A stretch of DNA of 64,000 nucleotides from Pseudomonas bijieensis (GTDB lineage: Bacteria > Pseudomonadota > Gammaproteobacteria > Pseudomonadales > Pseudomonadaceae), in contig NZ_CP048810.1 of NCBI RefSeq assembly GCF_013347965.1, positions 4,897,501 to 4,961,500 of the forward strand. Reading direction: 5' to 3'. This document shows, piece by piece, positions 20,626 through 29,177 of the stretch. The notes under the pieces are model-generated. The model was not told the origin of the DNA, searched no databases, and saw only the letters and a program-made list of their open reading frames with translations. A program made the translations under genes and the position numbers. The stretch's first letter is position 1, and every line of letters starts with the position of its first letter.

Positions 20626-21480
20626 TCAAGGACGATAATTGGCTGGCAACTCATGCCGCGTCGGCGTCTTCTCTTCGTGATAGTGCGGTTTGCCCTGGGG
20701 GGAGTTCATCAAGGTTGAATTGGCCAGGATCGTCTCCGTCAGCAAACAGTCCTCACCGTCCCCGAACCAGCAGGCCAATGCCGAGTTTCGATTGCCATGC
20801 ATGTCCACGACGGCCGGCCAGTTTTCGACGCCAAGGGCGTCACTGGGAGCAATGTCAGGGTAATGCTTGGGCGGCAGGACCAGCGCATCGCCGGGCTTGA
20901 CCCATAGGTCGGCCAAATGAATCTCCCTCGACGCGGGCCGCCAGCGGGCGACGCTGATCACCAGCGGCAAGCGCCCGTAGCGGGAAAAAAACGCGTGGGG
21001 AAAGTTGTGGTATTCAAGGTCGGTCGGGTTGTAGGTCAGCAGTTCGCGCTGGCGCGCCGGGCCCAGGTAGGGCGATTGGTGGCCGGCCCATTTGCCGTAG
21101 GTGTATTGGCCCAGGATCAGTTGGTCGTACTCGAAGTGCAGGCATTCGCCGTTGCCGAGCAGGGTCATGCCGAAGGCTTGCGCCGTTTCCCGGGTTGCCC
21201 AGATCGGTTCGTAGTGCACTTCGCTGGCGTGGAAATCGAACGTCTTGATCCAGTAGGAACCGGTGCTCGTGGGAACCTCACGGTCCCTCCAACTGATGCC
21301 GGAGTAGCGAGTGCCCAGGGACAGGGCCGGGTTCTCGGGGTTGAGCGGGATCAGGTTGCCACGCACCTGGGCACTCGGCTGTGCCAACCCATGATCGTTG
21401 AACAGATAGGGGAAGCGACGGGGATCGAGCGCTGTTTCCACGCCGTCGCCGATAAAGGGGACACAGTTGAAGACTTGCAT
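20626..21480 (-). CDS. Unrecognised 284-residue soluble protein downstream of the MACPF gene
   Basis: No family recognised. The product starts MQVFNCVPFIGDGVETALDP from the ATG at 21480; a GTG at 21498 would add 6 residues. It has no signal peptide or membrane segment, is rich in aromatic residues and Pro/His, and has a hydrophilic tail (KPHYHEEKTPTRHELP). It lies on the same strand as the MACPF gene, separated by a REPIN, so it may be part of the same locus or only a neighbour. Base composition is similar to neighbours. Confidence 0.6.
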   Translation of the reverse strand: MQVFNCVPFIGDGVETALDPRRFPYLFNDHGLAQPSAQVRGNLIPLNPENPALSLGTRYSGISWRDREVPTSTGSYWIKTFDFHASEVHYEPIWATRETAQAFGMTLLGNGECLHFEYDQLILGQYTYGKWAGHQSPYLGPARQRELLTYNPTDLEYHNFPHAFFSRYGRLPLVISVARWRPASREIHLADLWVKPGDALVLPPKHYPDIAPSDALGVENWPAVVDMHGNRNSALACWFGDGEDCLLTETILANSTLMNSPQGKPHYHEEKTPTRHELPANYRP

Positions 21481-21558
21481 CGGATAGGGACCACGCACGC
21501 AAGAGGGCTAGAGGAAGGGCGTTCTGTCGCCCAATACCAGTCAATCAAATCATGAATC

Positions 21559-21648
21559 TGTGGGAGCGAGCTTGCTCGCGATGGCGGCGGCACATTCAAC
21601 ATTGAAGCACGCTGAACCACCGCTATCGCGAGCAAGCTCGCTCCTACA
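21559..21648. repeat. REPIN A (GTGGGAGCGAGC family)
   Basis: Two inverted REP copies: TGTGGGAGCGAGCTTGCTCG at 21559 onward and its complement ending near 21648 (one base changed to CTCCTACA). It sits between the MACPF gene and its downstream neighbour. Confidence 0.85.
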
Positions 21649-21666
21649 GGGGGTAACTATCGGCTA

Positions 21667-23592
21667 TCAACTATACGGACGATGCGGCTCGCGTAACCAA
21701 TCCATGCCGTGAGGCTGGCGCCAAGGCCGGACGGCGGCGCGCTTTTCAACCTGGGTCAGGCACAAAGCGTCCATCCAGTAGTAGACCATCAACAGGTGAA
21801 ACACCTCATCGCCGCGCCGGTCCCAAATGACATCGTCCTGTTGGCGACCCGGCTCGATGGGCTTGAGCCGGCAGTCGCCCTGGTCGTGCATGCCCTGCAA
21901 ACAGGCCCCCGTCTCGTAATTGATCAACAGGACCGGGTGGTTGATTTCCGGATAAGGTTTTTCCAGCTCGGGCATGTACCAGAATTGCCCGGGGTTGTGC
22001 CTGTCGGGCGTTTGCATGGCAATACGGGTTTTGTTTTGCGAATCGACCGCCAGTGCCGGTTTGTCGCCGGTATTGTTACGCACGATGTACAAGGCGGTGC
22101 GAGGGTCTTCCTCGGTCTTATCCATTTTGACCAGCTTGACCTTGCCGAACGAGTCGTGGGCAAGACGCGCCTTGATCTTCACCGTCGGGTTGAGATCCTT
22201 GCCCGCCTGGCCAAAACCGGCAATGAGTCCATCGACACCGGGCGCCTCGACGTCATTGCCCGCCAGTACATAGGTCAGGCCGGACAACGGGTTGGGTTGC
22301 ATGTGCTTGGTCAGCGTTTCCCAGCGCTTGAGTGAAACCTCACTGGCGCCATTGGACAGCAGGGCTTCACGCATGGCGTACCCCGGGTAGTAGCGTGAGT
22401 CGCGCGGCCAGCGCTCGGTGGCCAGGAGCAATTTATGCCCGCTTTTTTGTCTCAGCAGCAGGGCCAGTGCATCCCAGAACTGGTCAAACTCCGTGGCAGA
22501 CGCAGTCGCTGCAGGTGGGTAGTGAAAGCTATCGCTGGTTTCCTTGCTTTTGTTGTCGACGAACACCATTCGCAATGCCGGGCCGGTTGCCGTGCCCTTG
22601 GGGGTGGTTTGCCGTCCGGAGCGGCCGAGGACAACCACCGACTCTTGCCAAGTCCCTTCAATTTCCGCTTTGTAGCTGGTGTACCACTGGTAGGCTTGCT
22701 CCAGGGCTGAACGGGTCTCGCCTTCCTTGACGAAGCGATAGACCGGCGCGATTTTCAACTCCACCACCGTCGGATCGTCGGGCAGCGATTCACGCCATTT
22801 GCCGAACTCCGCGTTGCAATTGCTGGGGTCCACTGCGTTGAAAGCGATAGCGTGCGTGCCTCCCTGGGTGGTCAGGTTGGCGTTGCGATGGGCGATGTTT
22901 TTCTTGACCGTTTCCGAGATCGACGTCGTCGCGCTACCACTGACGAATGCGCCGTATTCGGCCTTGACCATCGCATCGAGGGTGTTGGCCTGGCTGAGGA
23001 AGTGCTTGAGGGCAGTCATCGCATAGTTCAGCGAGCCGCCGACGGTCACTTCGCTGATGATATCGACGCCAAAATCGACGAGAAAATTGAAGAACGGCGT
23101 CGGGTTGCCTGGATCGAAGGTCTTGGGCAGGTCATCGACACGCTTCTTGAACGCTTCAGTGGCATTGGCGGGGTTGACTTCGAAGGTCAGTTTCCATAAC
23201 CGCACCGTGTGGCTGTAGAGCGCGGCTTCGCGTTCTTCGAGCGTCTTGATGTCGCTGCCGAAGGTGGCTTTGAAGCCGGCGGAAAAGGCGCCATATTTGC
23301 CGGAGGCCTCGACACTGGTCCGGGTATGCTTTTCGTATTCGTCGCGGGAGGAAAACGTCTCGGTCGAGAAATTGTCGTTGGCCACGACCGTGGACATGGT
23401 GACGTTTTTCCCCACGTTGTAGGCCGTTTTCCGGTACGGCACGGCGCGTTTGCCTGACTCGGTATCACCAACCTTCTGGCACTCCTTGCTGTCGTCGGCC
23501 CAGTCGAGCCGGTTCAGTCCACGCCCCAGCAGTTGCGAACCGCCGATATCCCGCAATTCGTCGCCTGCGTTGCCCTTCAGTCCATCGTTCAT
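21667..23592 (-). CDS. MACPF-domain pore-forming protein with possible C-terminal beta-trefoil
   Basis: A 641-residue protein starting at the ATG at 23592 with a GAGAGAAAGG-type ribosome binding site. The MACPF/CDC signature [YWF]G-x3-x6-GG is seen as FGVDIISEVTVGG (residues 174-186). Before it is the usual TMH1-like region (YEKHTRTSVEASGKYGAFSA, residues 86-105), and after it a TMH2-like region (YGAFVSGSATTSISETV). The block DPTVVELKIAPVYRFV with following helix also fits. The last 130 residues (ALYIVRNN..., GQFWYMP, LLINYETGACLQG, DVIWDRRGDE) resemble a ricin-type beta-trefoil, less certain. No signal peptide, so release would need lysis or a dedicated secretion system. Targets unknown; bacterial MACPF proteins may act against host or insect cells. 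Divergent from a large regulator. Confidence 0.8.
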   Translation of the reverse strand: MNDGLKGNAGDELRDIGGSQLLGRGLNRLDWADDSKECQKVGDTESGKRAVPYRKTAYNVGKNVTMSTVVANDNFSTETFSSRDEYEKHTRTSVEASGKYGAFSAGFKATFGSDIKTLEEREAALYSHTVRLWKLTFEVNPANATEAFKKRVDDLPKTFDPGNPTPFFNFLVDFGVDIISEVTVGGSLNYAMTALKHFLSQANTLDAMVKAEYGAFVSGSATTSISETVKKNIAHRNANLTTQGGTHAIAFNAVDPSNCNAEFGKWRESLPDDPTVVELKIAPVYRFVKEGETRSALEQAYQWYTSYKAEIEGTWQESVVVLGRSGRQTTPKGTATGPALRMVFVDNKSKETSDSFHYPPAATASATEFDQFWDALALLLRQKSGHKLLLATERWPRDSRYYPGYAMREALLSNGASEVSLKRWETLTKHMQPNPLSGLTYVLAGNDVEAPGVDGLIAGFGQAGKDLNPTVKIKARLAHDSFGKVKLVKMDKTEEDPRTALYIVRNNTGDKPALAVDSQNKTRIAMQTPDRHNPGQFWYMPELEKPYPEINHPVLLINYETGACLQGMHDQGDCRLKPIEPGRQQDDVIWDRRGDEVFHLLMVYYWMDALCLTQVEKRAAVRPWRQPHGMDWLREPHRPYS

Positions 23593-23802
23593 CGCCTTTC
23601 TCTCATCGTTCAGGTTTGTGTCAACTGGGTGCCAATTGATGGGAGCGAGTATCTGGAGGCGCGGGATAACCGGACAGTCCAGAGCGGTGTCAGTCCGGTA
23701 TCAGTTTGGTATCAGGCCAAATGCCATCTTTTCGTGAATCCGGAGGAGACGCTGGAGTACACTCGATCGGCTGCCGTTGTCCCAGGGTAGAGGGCTATCG
23801 AC
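23593..23802. promoter_or_regulatory. Divergent regulatory spacer between MACPF gene and regulator
   Basis: A 210-base intergenic region with no coding potential. It must hold the promoters for both divergent genes. The notable content is the 11-bp-spaced direct repeat triplet listed separately. Confidence 0.6.
23686..23715. promoter_or_regulatory. Three direct repeats GGTRTCAG with 11-bp period
   Basis: GGTGTCAG (23686-23693), GGTATCAG (23697-23704) and GGTATCAG (23708-23715) start exactly 11 bp apart, so each lies on the same face of the helix. This is the layout used by tandem-binding activators such as SARP and OmpR-type proteins. Distance to the MACPF start is 94-124 bp and to the regulator start 88-117 bp. 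Confidence 0.55.
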
Positions 23803-26800
23803 ATGGACACCCGACACAACACCTTTGCTGCCCTGCCCAAGCGCGATGCCTCGATATCCGATGGTCGTGTCCTGCTGGACGGCGTGTCGTTGAAAGGCCT
23901 GCGCAAACAGCATGGCCTGAGCCAGGAAACCCTGGCCGAGGCGTGCCTGAACCGGCATTTGTGCGTCTCGATCGCTTCCATCAAACGCGCCGAAACCGGC
24001 AAGCCAGTGCTTTACCGCACCGCTCGGCACCTGGCGACGGCCTTCGGGGTCGATGTGAGCGCGCTGCTGGGCGATCCCGCCTCGGCGGCTTTGGCGCACA
24101 TCCAACAGACGATGAGCGAGTTGCACCAGGCCGCCTTTGCGCAACAGGCGCTGAAACAGGTCGATGACAGCGTTATCCGCTATGTGCTTGAACTGTCCTT
24201 TCGGATCGATGGGCTGCCCGCAGCGGCGTTGACGGAGGAAATCGAGCGTCTGGTGCGTCAGTTCGGAGGCGTTCCACTGGGGATTACGCAGGAGGTGATG
24301 ATCGCCCAGTTCGGCTCTCCACAAGCGTATCGCAGTGATAGCGAGCGGGGCCTGCTCTGCGCGTTGGCGCTGAGCCGGGAACACTTCGTCACGCCCGGTC
24401 ATGCCTTGTTGCTGCGGCTTGTGCGCCTGAGTGCCGAAACCACGGAGCCTGCGGCCGTGCCGGCCTTGCTCGCGCAAAAGCCGCTGCTGGATCGTCATGG
24501 GCACGCGCCGGTGTATGTTGCGCAGAACCTGCTGGAACAACTCGCAGCACGGTTTGAATTTTCGTCCAGTGACGATGAGTTTCGGGCCTATCGTAAATGC
24601 CTGCGCCCGCGCAGCCTCGACGAAAACGCGCCACGCCCCTTGGTGGGACGGGCCATCGAATTATTGCAGTTCAAGGCGGTGATCGAGGCCACCCAGGAAT
24701 GCCAGGATGGGCACATCGTCTATGTGCGCGGCATGGCGGGCATTGGCAAGACTCGCCTGGTCAGCGAGTTTTTCGAAATGGCCCGGCAGCGTGGTTTCGC
24801 CTGCCATCGCGGCGATGTGCTGGATTTCGGCATGGACAACAGCCTGTGGCCTTTGGGCCAACTGGTGGCCAGCCTGCTCAACCTGGGGAGCGCGCCGCCC
24901 ATCAGCGCGTCACTGTTGGACGCTGCCTTGTCGCGCCTGAAAGTGGCCGCCGAACATCGAATGTTCTTGCAAGTGCTGACGGGCGTGTCGTCTGTCGAGC
25001 CTCCGATCCTGTATGGCGCGATGAGCAACCAGGCCCGTACCCAGGGGCTGTTCCAGGCTTTGCTCGAAGTGTTGCTGCGCGTCGCGGTGCAACAGCCCTT
25101 GTTGATCTGCCTCGAAGACTTGCACTGGGGCGATACCGCGCTGTTTACGCTGTTGGGCAAGCTGCTCGATGCTACTGACGAAGCACCGGTCGTCTGGCTG
25201 CTGACGTCCCGCCCTGAAGGTGATCCGCTGGACGGTGAGATTCGTGCGCATTCCTCCAGCCCCATGAGCCTGCTCGACATCGCGCCGATCCGGGCGCGGG
25301 AGGCCACGCTCCTGGCGGAGCAATTTACCGAGGTCGAGCCGTGCTACCGGGCCGAATGTGTCGCCCGCGCCCAAGGCAATCCGCTGTACCTGACGCAACT
25401 GTTATCCAGCCAGCAAGGTGTTTTTCCCGACAGTCTGCGGCATCTCGTCCAGACCCGCTTTGACAAACTGGCCCCCGAGCAACGTCGCGCCCTGCATTAC
25501 GCCGCCGTGCTGGGCAATCGCTTCGAGCTGACGCTGTGGCGCGAAGCGCTGGGGCAGCCTGGTTATCTGCCAACGACGGACATGCGCCAGGGCTTGCTGC
25601 GGGAAGTCGAGCCAGGCAGCTATCTGTTCGTTCACGACCTGGTCATGCACTGTCTCTACGACGCGATGCCCACGCTGCTTCGCGAGCAATTGCACGGTGA
25701 GGTGGCGAGCCTCTACCGCGAGCGTGATCGGGTGCTTTATGCCCAGCATTTGCTGCGAGCCAACGATCCGGCGGCGTTCGACGCGCTGTTGCTCGCCATG
25801 GCCGAAAAGCGCTTGGCCTGCCAGTACGACAGCGTTCTTGCCCTGGCCCGGCAAGGCTCGGCGTATGCCGAGCGTGCCCAGGGCAATTTTTCCTTTGCGT
25901 TGTTATGCGGCCAGGCGTGCTCGGGCCTGGGCCAGACCGTGGAGGCACGGGCGCATTTGCAGCGGGCATTGGCATTGGCCGAGCAACCACAGGATCAGAT
26001 CGAGGCCGCGCTGGGGTTGGCAGCTGTCCTCAATACCCTCGATTGCCTGGACGAGGAGGAGCGCCTGATCGAGGCCATGCTGCCCATCGCCCAAGCCATG
26101 CAGGCCCATACAGCGCTGGCGCGGCTGAATCACTTGCGCGGGAACATCTATTTTCCACGGGGCGATTACGCCGAATGTCGCCGGCTCCATGAAGAGGCCT
26201 TGTCCTTTGCCCGCATCGGCCGGGACCTGCAAACCGAGGCCAAGGCCTTGAGTGGCATTGGCGACTCCTATTACGCACAAGGGCGCATGCAGACCGCCTA
26301 CGAGGTTTTCGATCAATGCGTACGCCTGTGCGAGCGCAATGGCTGGGCACACGTGGAGGCGGGCAATCGCAGCGCCCGTGGCTCGGCGCAGCTCTACCTG
26401 GGCCAGCCGGAGCAAGCCTTGCGCGATGCCATGGAGGCCATCGAATGCAGCACCCGCCTGGGCAATCATCGGGCACAGGTGTTCTCGCGACTCACTTCGG
26501 CCTGGGTGCTGGTGGCGGGCGGCCAGGATGCCTTGGCGGAACAAGAGCTGACCTGCGCTTTGGCGCTGGCGCGCAACCTTGGTGCCAGCCGTTTCGAAGC
26601 GATCCTGCTGGAAGGGTTGGCGCGGGTGGCGTTGCGCCAGGGCGAACGCGGGCTGGCGCAGACTTTGATCATGGAGGCGGCGAGCCTGGTGGAACGCTTC
26701 GAGCTGCAGCGTTACATCGGGCCCTGGGTCTACGGCAGCCTGGCGATGATCAGCGAGGATGTGCAGCTCAGCCAACAGGCCTTGGCGACGGGCGAAGCCC

Positions 26801-27102
26801 AACTCACCCTGGCCTGCCTGGCCCATAATGCCTTGCGCTTTCGGGTGGCCGCTGCTGAAACCTGCCTGTTGGCGGGCAATACCGAACAAGCGATCTGGCA
26901 TGGGCAACAGATGGCGGCGTTGCCCGAGTCGGCGTCGTGCGCCTGGATCAACCATCACGTGCGGTTGATCGATGTGGCGGGGCAGTGGCTGCGCAGCGCC
27001 GATCGAGCCAGCGGCGAGAAGTTGAAAGGGGTGGCGCGCGAAGCGCAGCAGATGGGATTCGTGGCGACGATGCCGAGGTTGTTGCAGGTACTGGATGTTT
27101 GA
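23803..27102 (+). CDS. Large HTH-AAA(STAND)-TPR regulator
   Basis: A 1099-residue protein. Residues about 25-90 are an XRE-like helix-turn-helix (GVSLKGLRKQHGLSQETLAE ... RTARHLATAFGVDVSAL). Residues 125-255 resemble a degenerate nucleotide-cyclase fold (EEIERLVRQFGGVPLGITQE). An AAA/STAND ATPase follows, with Walker A GMAGIGKT at 310-317 and Walker B ICLEDLHWGD around 435-444. From about 630 to the end are TPR-like helical repeats (LSGIGDSYYAQGRMQTAYEV). Such proteins are signal-responsive activators; the signal is unknown. It faces the MACPF gene across a shared spacer, so it probably controls it or itself. A terminator follows at 27135. Confidence 0.85.
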   Translation: MDTRHNTFAALPKRDASISDGRVLLDGVSLKGLRKQHGLSQETLAEACLNRHLCVSIASIKRAETGKPVLYRTARHLATAFGVDVSALLGDPASAALAHIQQTMSELHQAAFAQQALKQVDDSVIRYVLELSFRIDGLPAAALTEEIERLVRQFGGVPLGITQEVMIAQFGSPQAYRSDSERGLLCALALSREHFVTPGHALLLRLVRLSAETTEPAAVPALLAQKPLLDRHGHAPVYVAQNLLEQLAARFEFSSSDDEFRAYRKCLRPRSLDENAPRPLVGRAIELLQFKAVIEATQECQDGHIVYVRGMAGIGKTRLVSEFFEMARQRGFACHRGDVLDFGMDNSLWPLGQLVASLLNLGSAPPISASLLDAALSRLKVAAEHRMFLQVLTGVSSVEPPILYGAMSNQARTQGLFQALLEVLLRVAVQQPLLICLEDLHWGDTALFTLLGKLLDATDEAPVVWLLTSRPEGDPLDGEIRAHSSSPMSLLDIAPIRAREATLLAEQFTEVEPCYRAECVARAQGNPLYLTQLLSSQQGVFPDSLRHLVQTRFDKLAPEQRRALHYAAVLGNRFELTLWREALGQPGYLPTTDMRQGLLREVEPGSYLFVHDLVMHCLYDAMPTLLREQLHGEVASLYRERDRVLYAQHLLRANDPAAFDALLLAMAEKRLACQYDSVLALARQGSAYAERAQGNFSFALLCGQACSGLGQTVEARAHLQRALALAEQPQDQIEAALGLAAVLNTLDCLDEEERLIEAMLPIAQAMQAHTALARLNHLRGNIYFPRGDYAECRRLHEEALSFARIGRDLQTEAKALSGIGDSYYAQGRMQTAYEVFDQCVRLCERNGWAHVEAGNRSARGSAQLYLGQPEQALRDAMEAIECSTRLGNHRAQVFSRLTSAWVLVAGGQDALAEQELTCALALARNLGASRFEAILLEGLARVALRQGERGLAQTLIMEAASLVERFELQRYIGPWVYGSLAMISEDVQLSQQALATGEAQLTLACLAHNALRFRVAAAETCLLAGNTEQAIWHGQQMAALPESASCAWINHHVRLIDVAGQWLRSADRASGEKLKGVAREAQQMGFVATMPRLLQVLDV

Positions 27103-27134
27103 TCGTTTCCCTGCACACCGTAGAGACTCGAGAC

Positions 27135-27167
27135 AAAAACCGCACTTCGTCGAAGCGCGGTTTTTTT
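27135..27167 (+). terminator. Intrinsic terminator after the regulator
   Basis: Near-perfect 15-bp stem (27135-27149 with 27151-27165), ending in a run of seven T; the A-rich left arm allows use from the minus strand too. Confidence 0.88.
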
Positions 27168-27192
27168 GCGATTTCTTAGAGGGGCCGTGTGT

Positions 27193-27747
27193 TTAGCCAT
27201 TGGCCGCCAGGAATTGCTCGGTGCTCACCACACTCGCGTAGGCAAACCCCAGCGCGGCCATGAACGCCGCATGCACCTGGGCCGCAGGCACGACGACGCC
27301 GTTGAACTCCAGGTCGAGGGTGGCGCAGGCATCATGGATCACGGTGACGCCGTAGCCCAGGTCCGCCGCCGCCCGAACCACGCCATCGACGCACATGTGG
27401 CTCATGCTGCCGACCACCACCAGTTGCTCGATGCCCTGATGATCGAGGATGGCTTGCAGTTCGGTTTCGCGAAACGAATTGACGAAATGTTTGAGCACCA
27501 CCGGCTCGTCGGCGCGGTTGAGCACCTTGGGGTGCAACTGTGCACCTTCGGAGCCAGGGGTGAAGAATGGCGCGTCGTCGGAGGTGAATTCGTGGCGGAT
27601 GTGCACCACGCTGTCGCCGGTCTGGCGAAAGGCTTCAATCAGGCGGGCGGCGTTATCGGCGGCGGCTTGGGCACCGACCAACGGCCATTTGCCCTGGGGG
27701 AAGTAGTCGTTCTGGATATCGACTACGATGAGCGCTTGCTTGGACAT
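27193..27747 (-). CDS. Isochorismatase-family cysteine hydrolase
   Basis: A 184-residue protein from the ATG at 27747 (MSKQALIVVDIQNDYFPQGK); the open frame extends 33 residues further upstream, into family-unlike sequence. The catalytic triad of the family is visible: Asp10, Lys86 (VLKHFVN) and Cys119 (GSMSHMCVDG). Members hydrolyse isochorismate, nicotinamide or other amides; the substrate here cannot be told. The gene is divergent from a GlxA-type AraC regulator 98 bases away, a common pairing in which the regulator controls the hydrolase. Confidence 0.88.
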   Translation of the reverse strand: MSKQALIVVDIQNDYFPQGKWPLVGAQAAADNAARLIEAFRQTGDSVVHIRHEFTSDDAPFFTPGSEGAQLHPKVLNRADEPVVLKHFVNSFRETELQAILDHQGIEQLVVVGSMSHMCVDGVVRAAADLGYGVTVIHDACATLDLEFNGVVVPAAQVHAAFMAALGFAYASVVSTEQFLAANG

Positions 27748-27845
27748 GGGGGCTTCCTCGATCAGATTGGGTGTGAAGCCAGTATTGGCTTTTGTCGCCG
27801 CTTCGAGGATTGGCCGCAACGACAATAAGCGAGGGAAAACTGACA

Positions 27846-28844
27846 ATGACGCAGCAAAGGGCAGTTGCCGAACTTGGGGTGCTCATCTACCCCGGCGCCC
27901 AACTGGCGGCGGTGCATGGCTTGACCGATCTGTTCGGTGTGGCCCAGCGGATCGCGGCCGAGCACGCCAGCGTGCAGTTGCCGCGGCTGCGGGTCAGTCA
28001 TTGGCAGGCCGGCAGCGACGAGGCGCCGCGGCGGGTCTTCGACAGCGAAACCGGCCCGGCGGGTCCGTTGGTGGCGTTGCTGATTCCGCCCTCCATCGCT
28101 GGTTTCGACGACGACCTGGCATCGCCAACGCTGATGGATTGGCTGCGGGCGCAGCATGCGGGCGGCACCGTGCTGGGCGGGGTGTGCGTCGGCTCGATCC
28201 TGCTGGCCGAAAGCGGCCTGCTCGATGGGCGCAGCGCCACCACCCATTGGACCTCGGCCAAGTCCTTCGCCGCCCGTTACCCGAAGATCAAGCTCAACGC
28301 CGACAAACCCATCGTCGACGACGGCGACCTGATCACCACCGCCGGGCTGATGGCCTGGTCGGAACTGGGGCTACGCCTGGTGGACCGCCTGCTCGGGCCC
28401 AGCATCGCCACGCGTACGGCGCAGTTCCTGGTGATCGAGCACAGCGACAGTGCGAGCCAGTGCGGCAGCAACTTTGCGCCTATCCTCGGCCATGGCGACG
28501 GGGCGATTCTCAAGGTCCAGCATTGGCTGCAAAGCAGCGGCGCGGTAGAGGTTTCCCTCGGGGCGATGGCCGAACGGGCCGGGCTGGAGGAACGTACCTT
28601 CCTGCGCAGGTTCCGCGCCGCCACCGGGCTCAAGCCCACCGAATACTGCCAGCACCTTCGAGTCGGCAAGGCCCGGGAAATGCTCGAGTTCACCAATGGC
28701 ACCATCGACCACATTGCCTGGACCGTCGGTTACCAGGACCCGAGTGCCTTTCGCACGACATTCAAGAAAATCACCGGGTTGGCGCCGAGTGATTATCGGG
28801 CGAGGTTTGGGGTGACCCCGCTGGGTTCTCCCAAACAGCAGTGA
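27846..28844 (+). CDS. GlxA-family transcriptional regulator (DJ-1/PfpI-AraC)
   Basis: A 332-residue regulator from the ATG at 27846 (MTQQRAVAELGVLIYPGAQL). Residues 1-190 form a DJ-1/PfpI class I amidotransferase-like sensor domain with the nucleophile elbow GGVCVGSILLAESG. Residues 225-325 are an AraC-type double helix-turn-helix (VEVSLGAMAERAGLEERTFL ... HIAWTVGYQDPSAFRTTF). It likely activates the divergent hydrolase gene. An upstream in-frame start at 27792 has no ribosome binding site. Confidence 0.9.
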   Translation: MTQQRAVAELGVLIYPGAQLAAVHGLTDLFGVAQRIAAEHASVQLPRLRVSHWQAGSDEAPRRVFDSETGPAGPLVALLIPPSIAGFDDDLASPTLMDWLRAQHAGGTVLGGVCVGSILLAESGLLDGRSATTHWTSAKSFAARYPKIKLNADKPIVDDGDLITTAGLMAWSELGLRLVDRLLGPSIATRTAQFLVIEHSDSASQCGSNFAPILGHGDGAILKVQHWLQSSGAVEVSLGAMAERAGLEERTFLRRFRAATGLKPTEYCQHLRVGKAREMLEFTNGTIDHIAWTVGYQDPSAFRTTFKKITGLAPSDYRARFGVTPLGSPKQQ

Positions 28845-28850
28845 CTCCTT

Positions 28851-28982
28851 TGTGGCGAGGGGATTTATCCCCGCTATGTGGGAGCAAGGCTTGCCCGCGA
28901 ACAGGCGCCTCAATTTCTGAAAGACCGCAGCGCCTGCATCGCGGGCAAGCCTTGCTCCCACATAAATTCCCTTGCCACAGGG
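28851..28982. repeat. REPIN B, nested composite
   Basis: Outer arms are of the GTGGCGAGGGGATTTATCCC family (28851-28875; the right arm 28962-28980 is degraded). Inside them is a complete inverted pair of a second family, GTGGGAGCAAGGCTTGCCCG (from 28878) and its complement (28936-28962). After it, about 195 bases up to the next gene hold no recognised element. Confidence 0.8.
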
Positions 28983-29177
28983 GGTGACGTCTGCTGCTGG
29001 GCATCGTGCAATTTGCGGGATGCCGACCGTATGTCGTGCAGAATGAAACGGGCCAGGTGCTATCAACTGCGCACGATACGCCCGCTTGGCTGACCCGCCG
29101 CTGTCCATGCCCCCGTTGGCCTGATCTCTGCACCCTCCCTTATCTACAGCCATCGAGCGCAGGAAAAAGGGCAACGC

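Noticed and set aside
23675..23682. A fourth upstream copy of the GGTRTCAG repeat
   Set aside because: Only three of eight positions agree at the expected 11-bp step.
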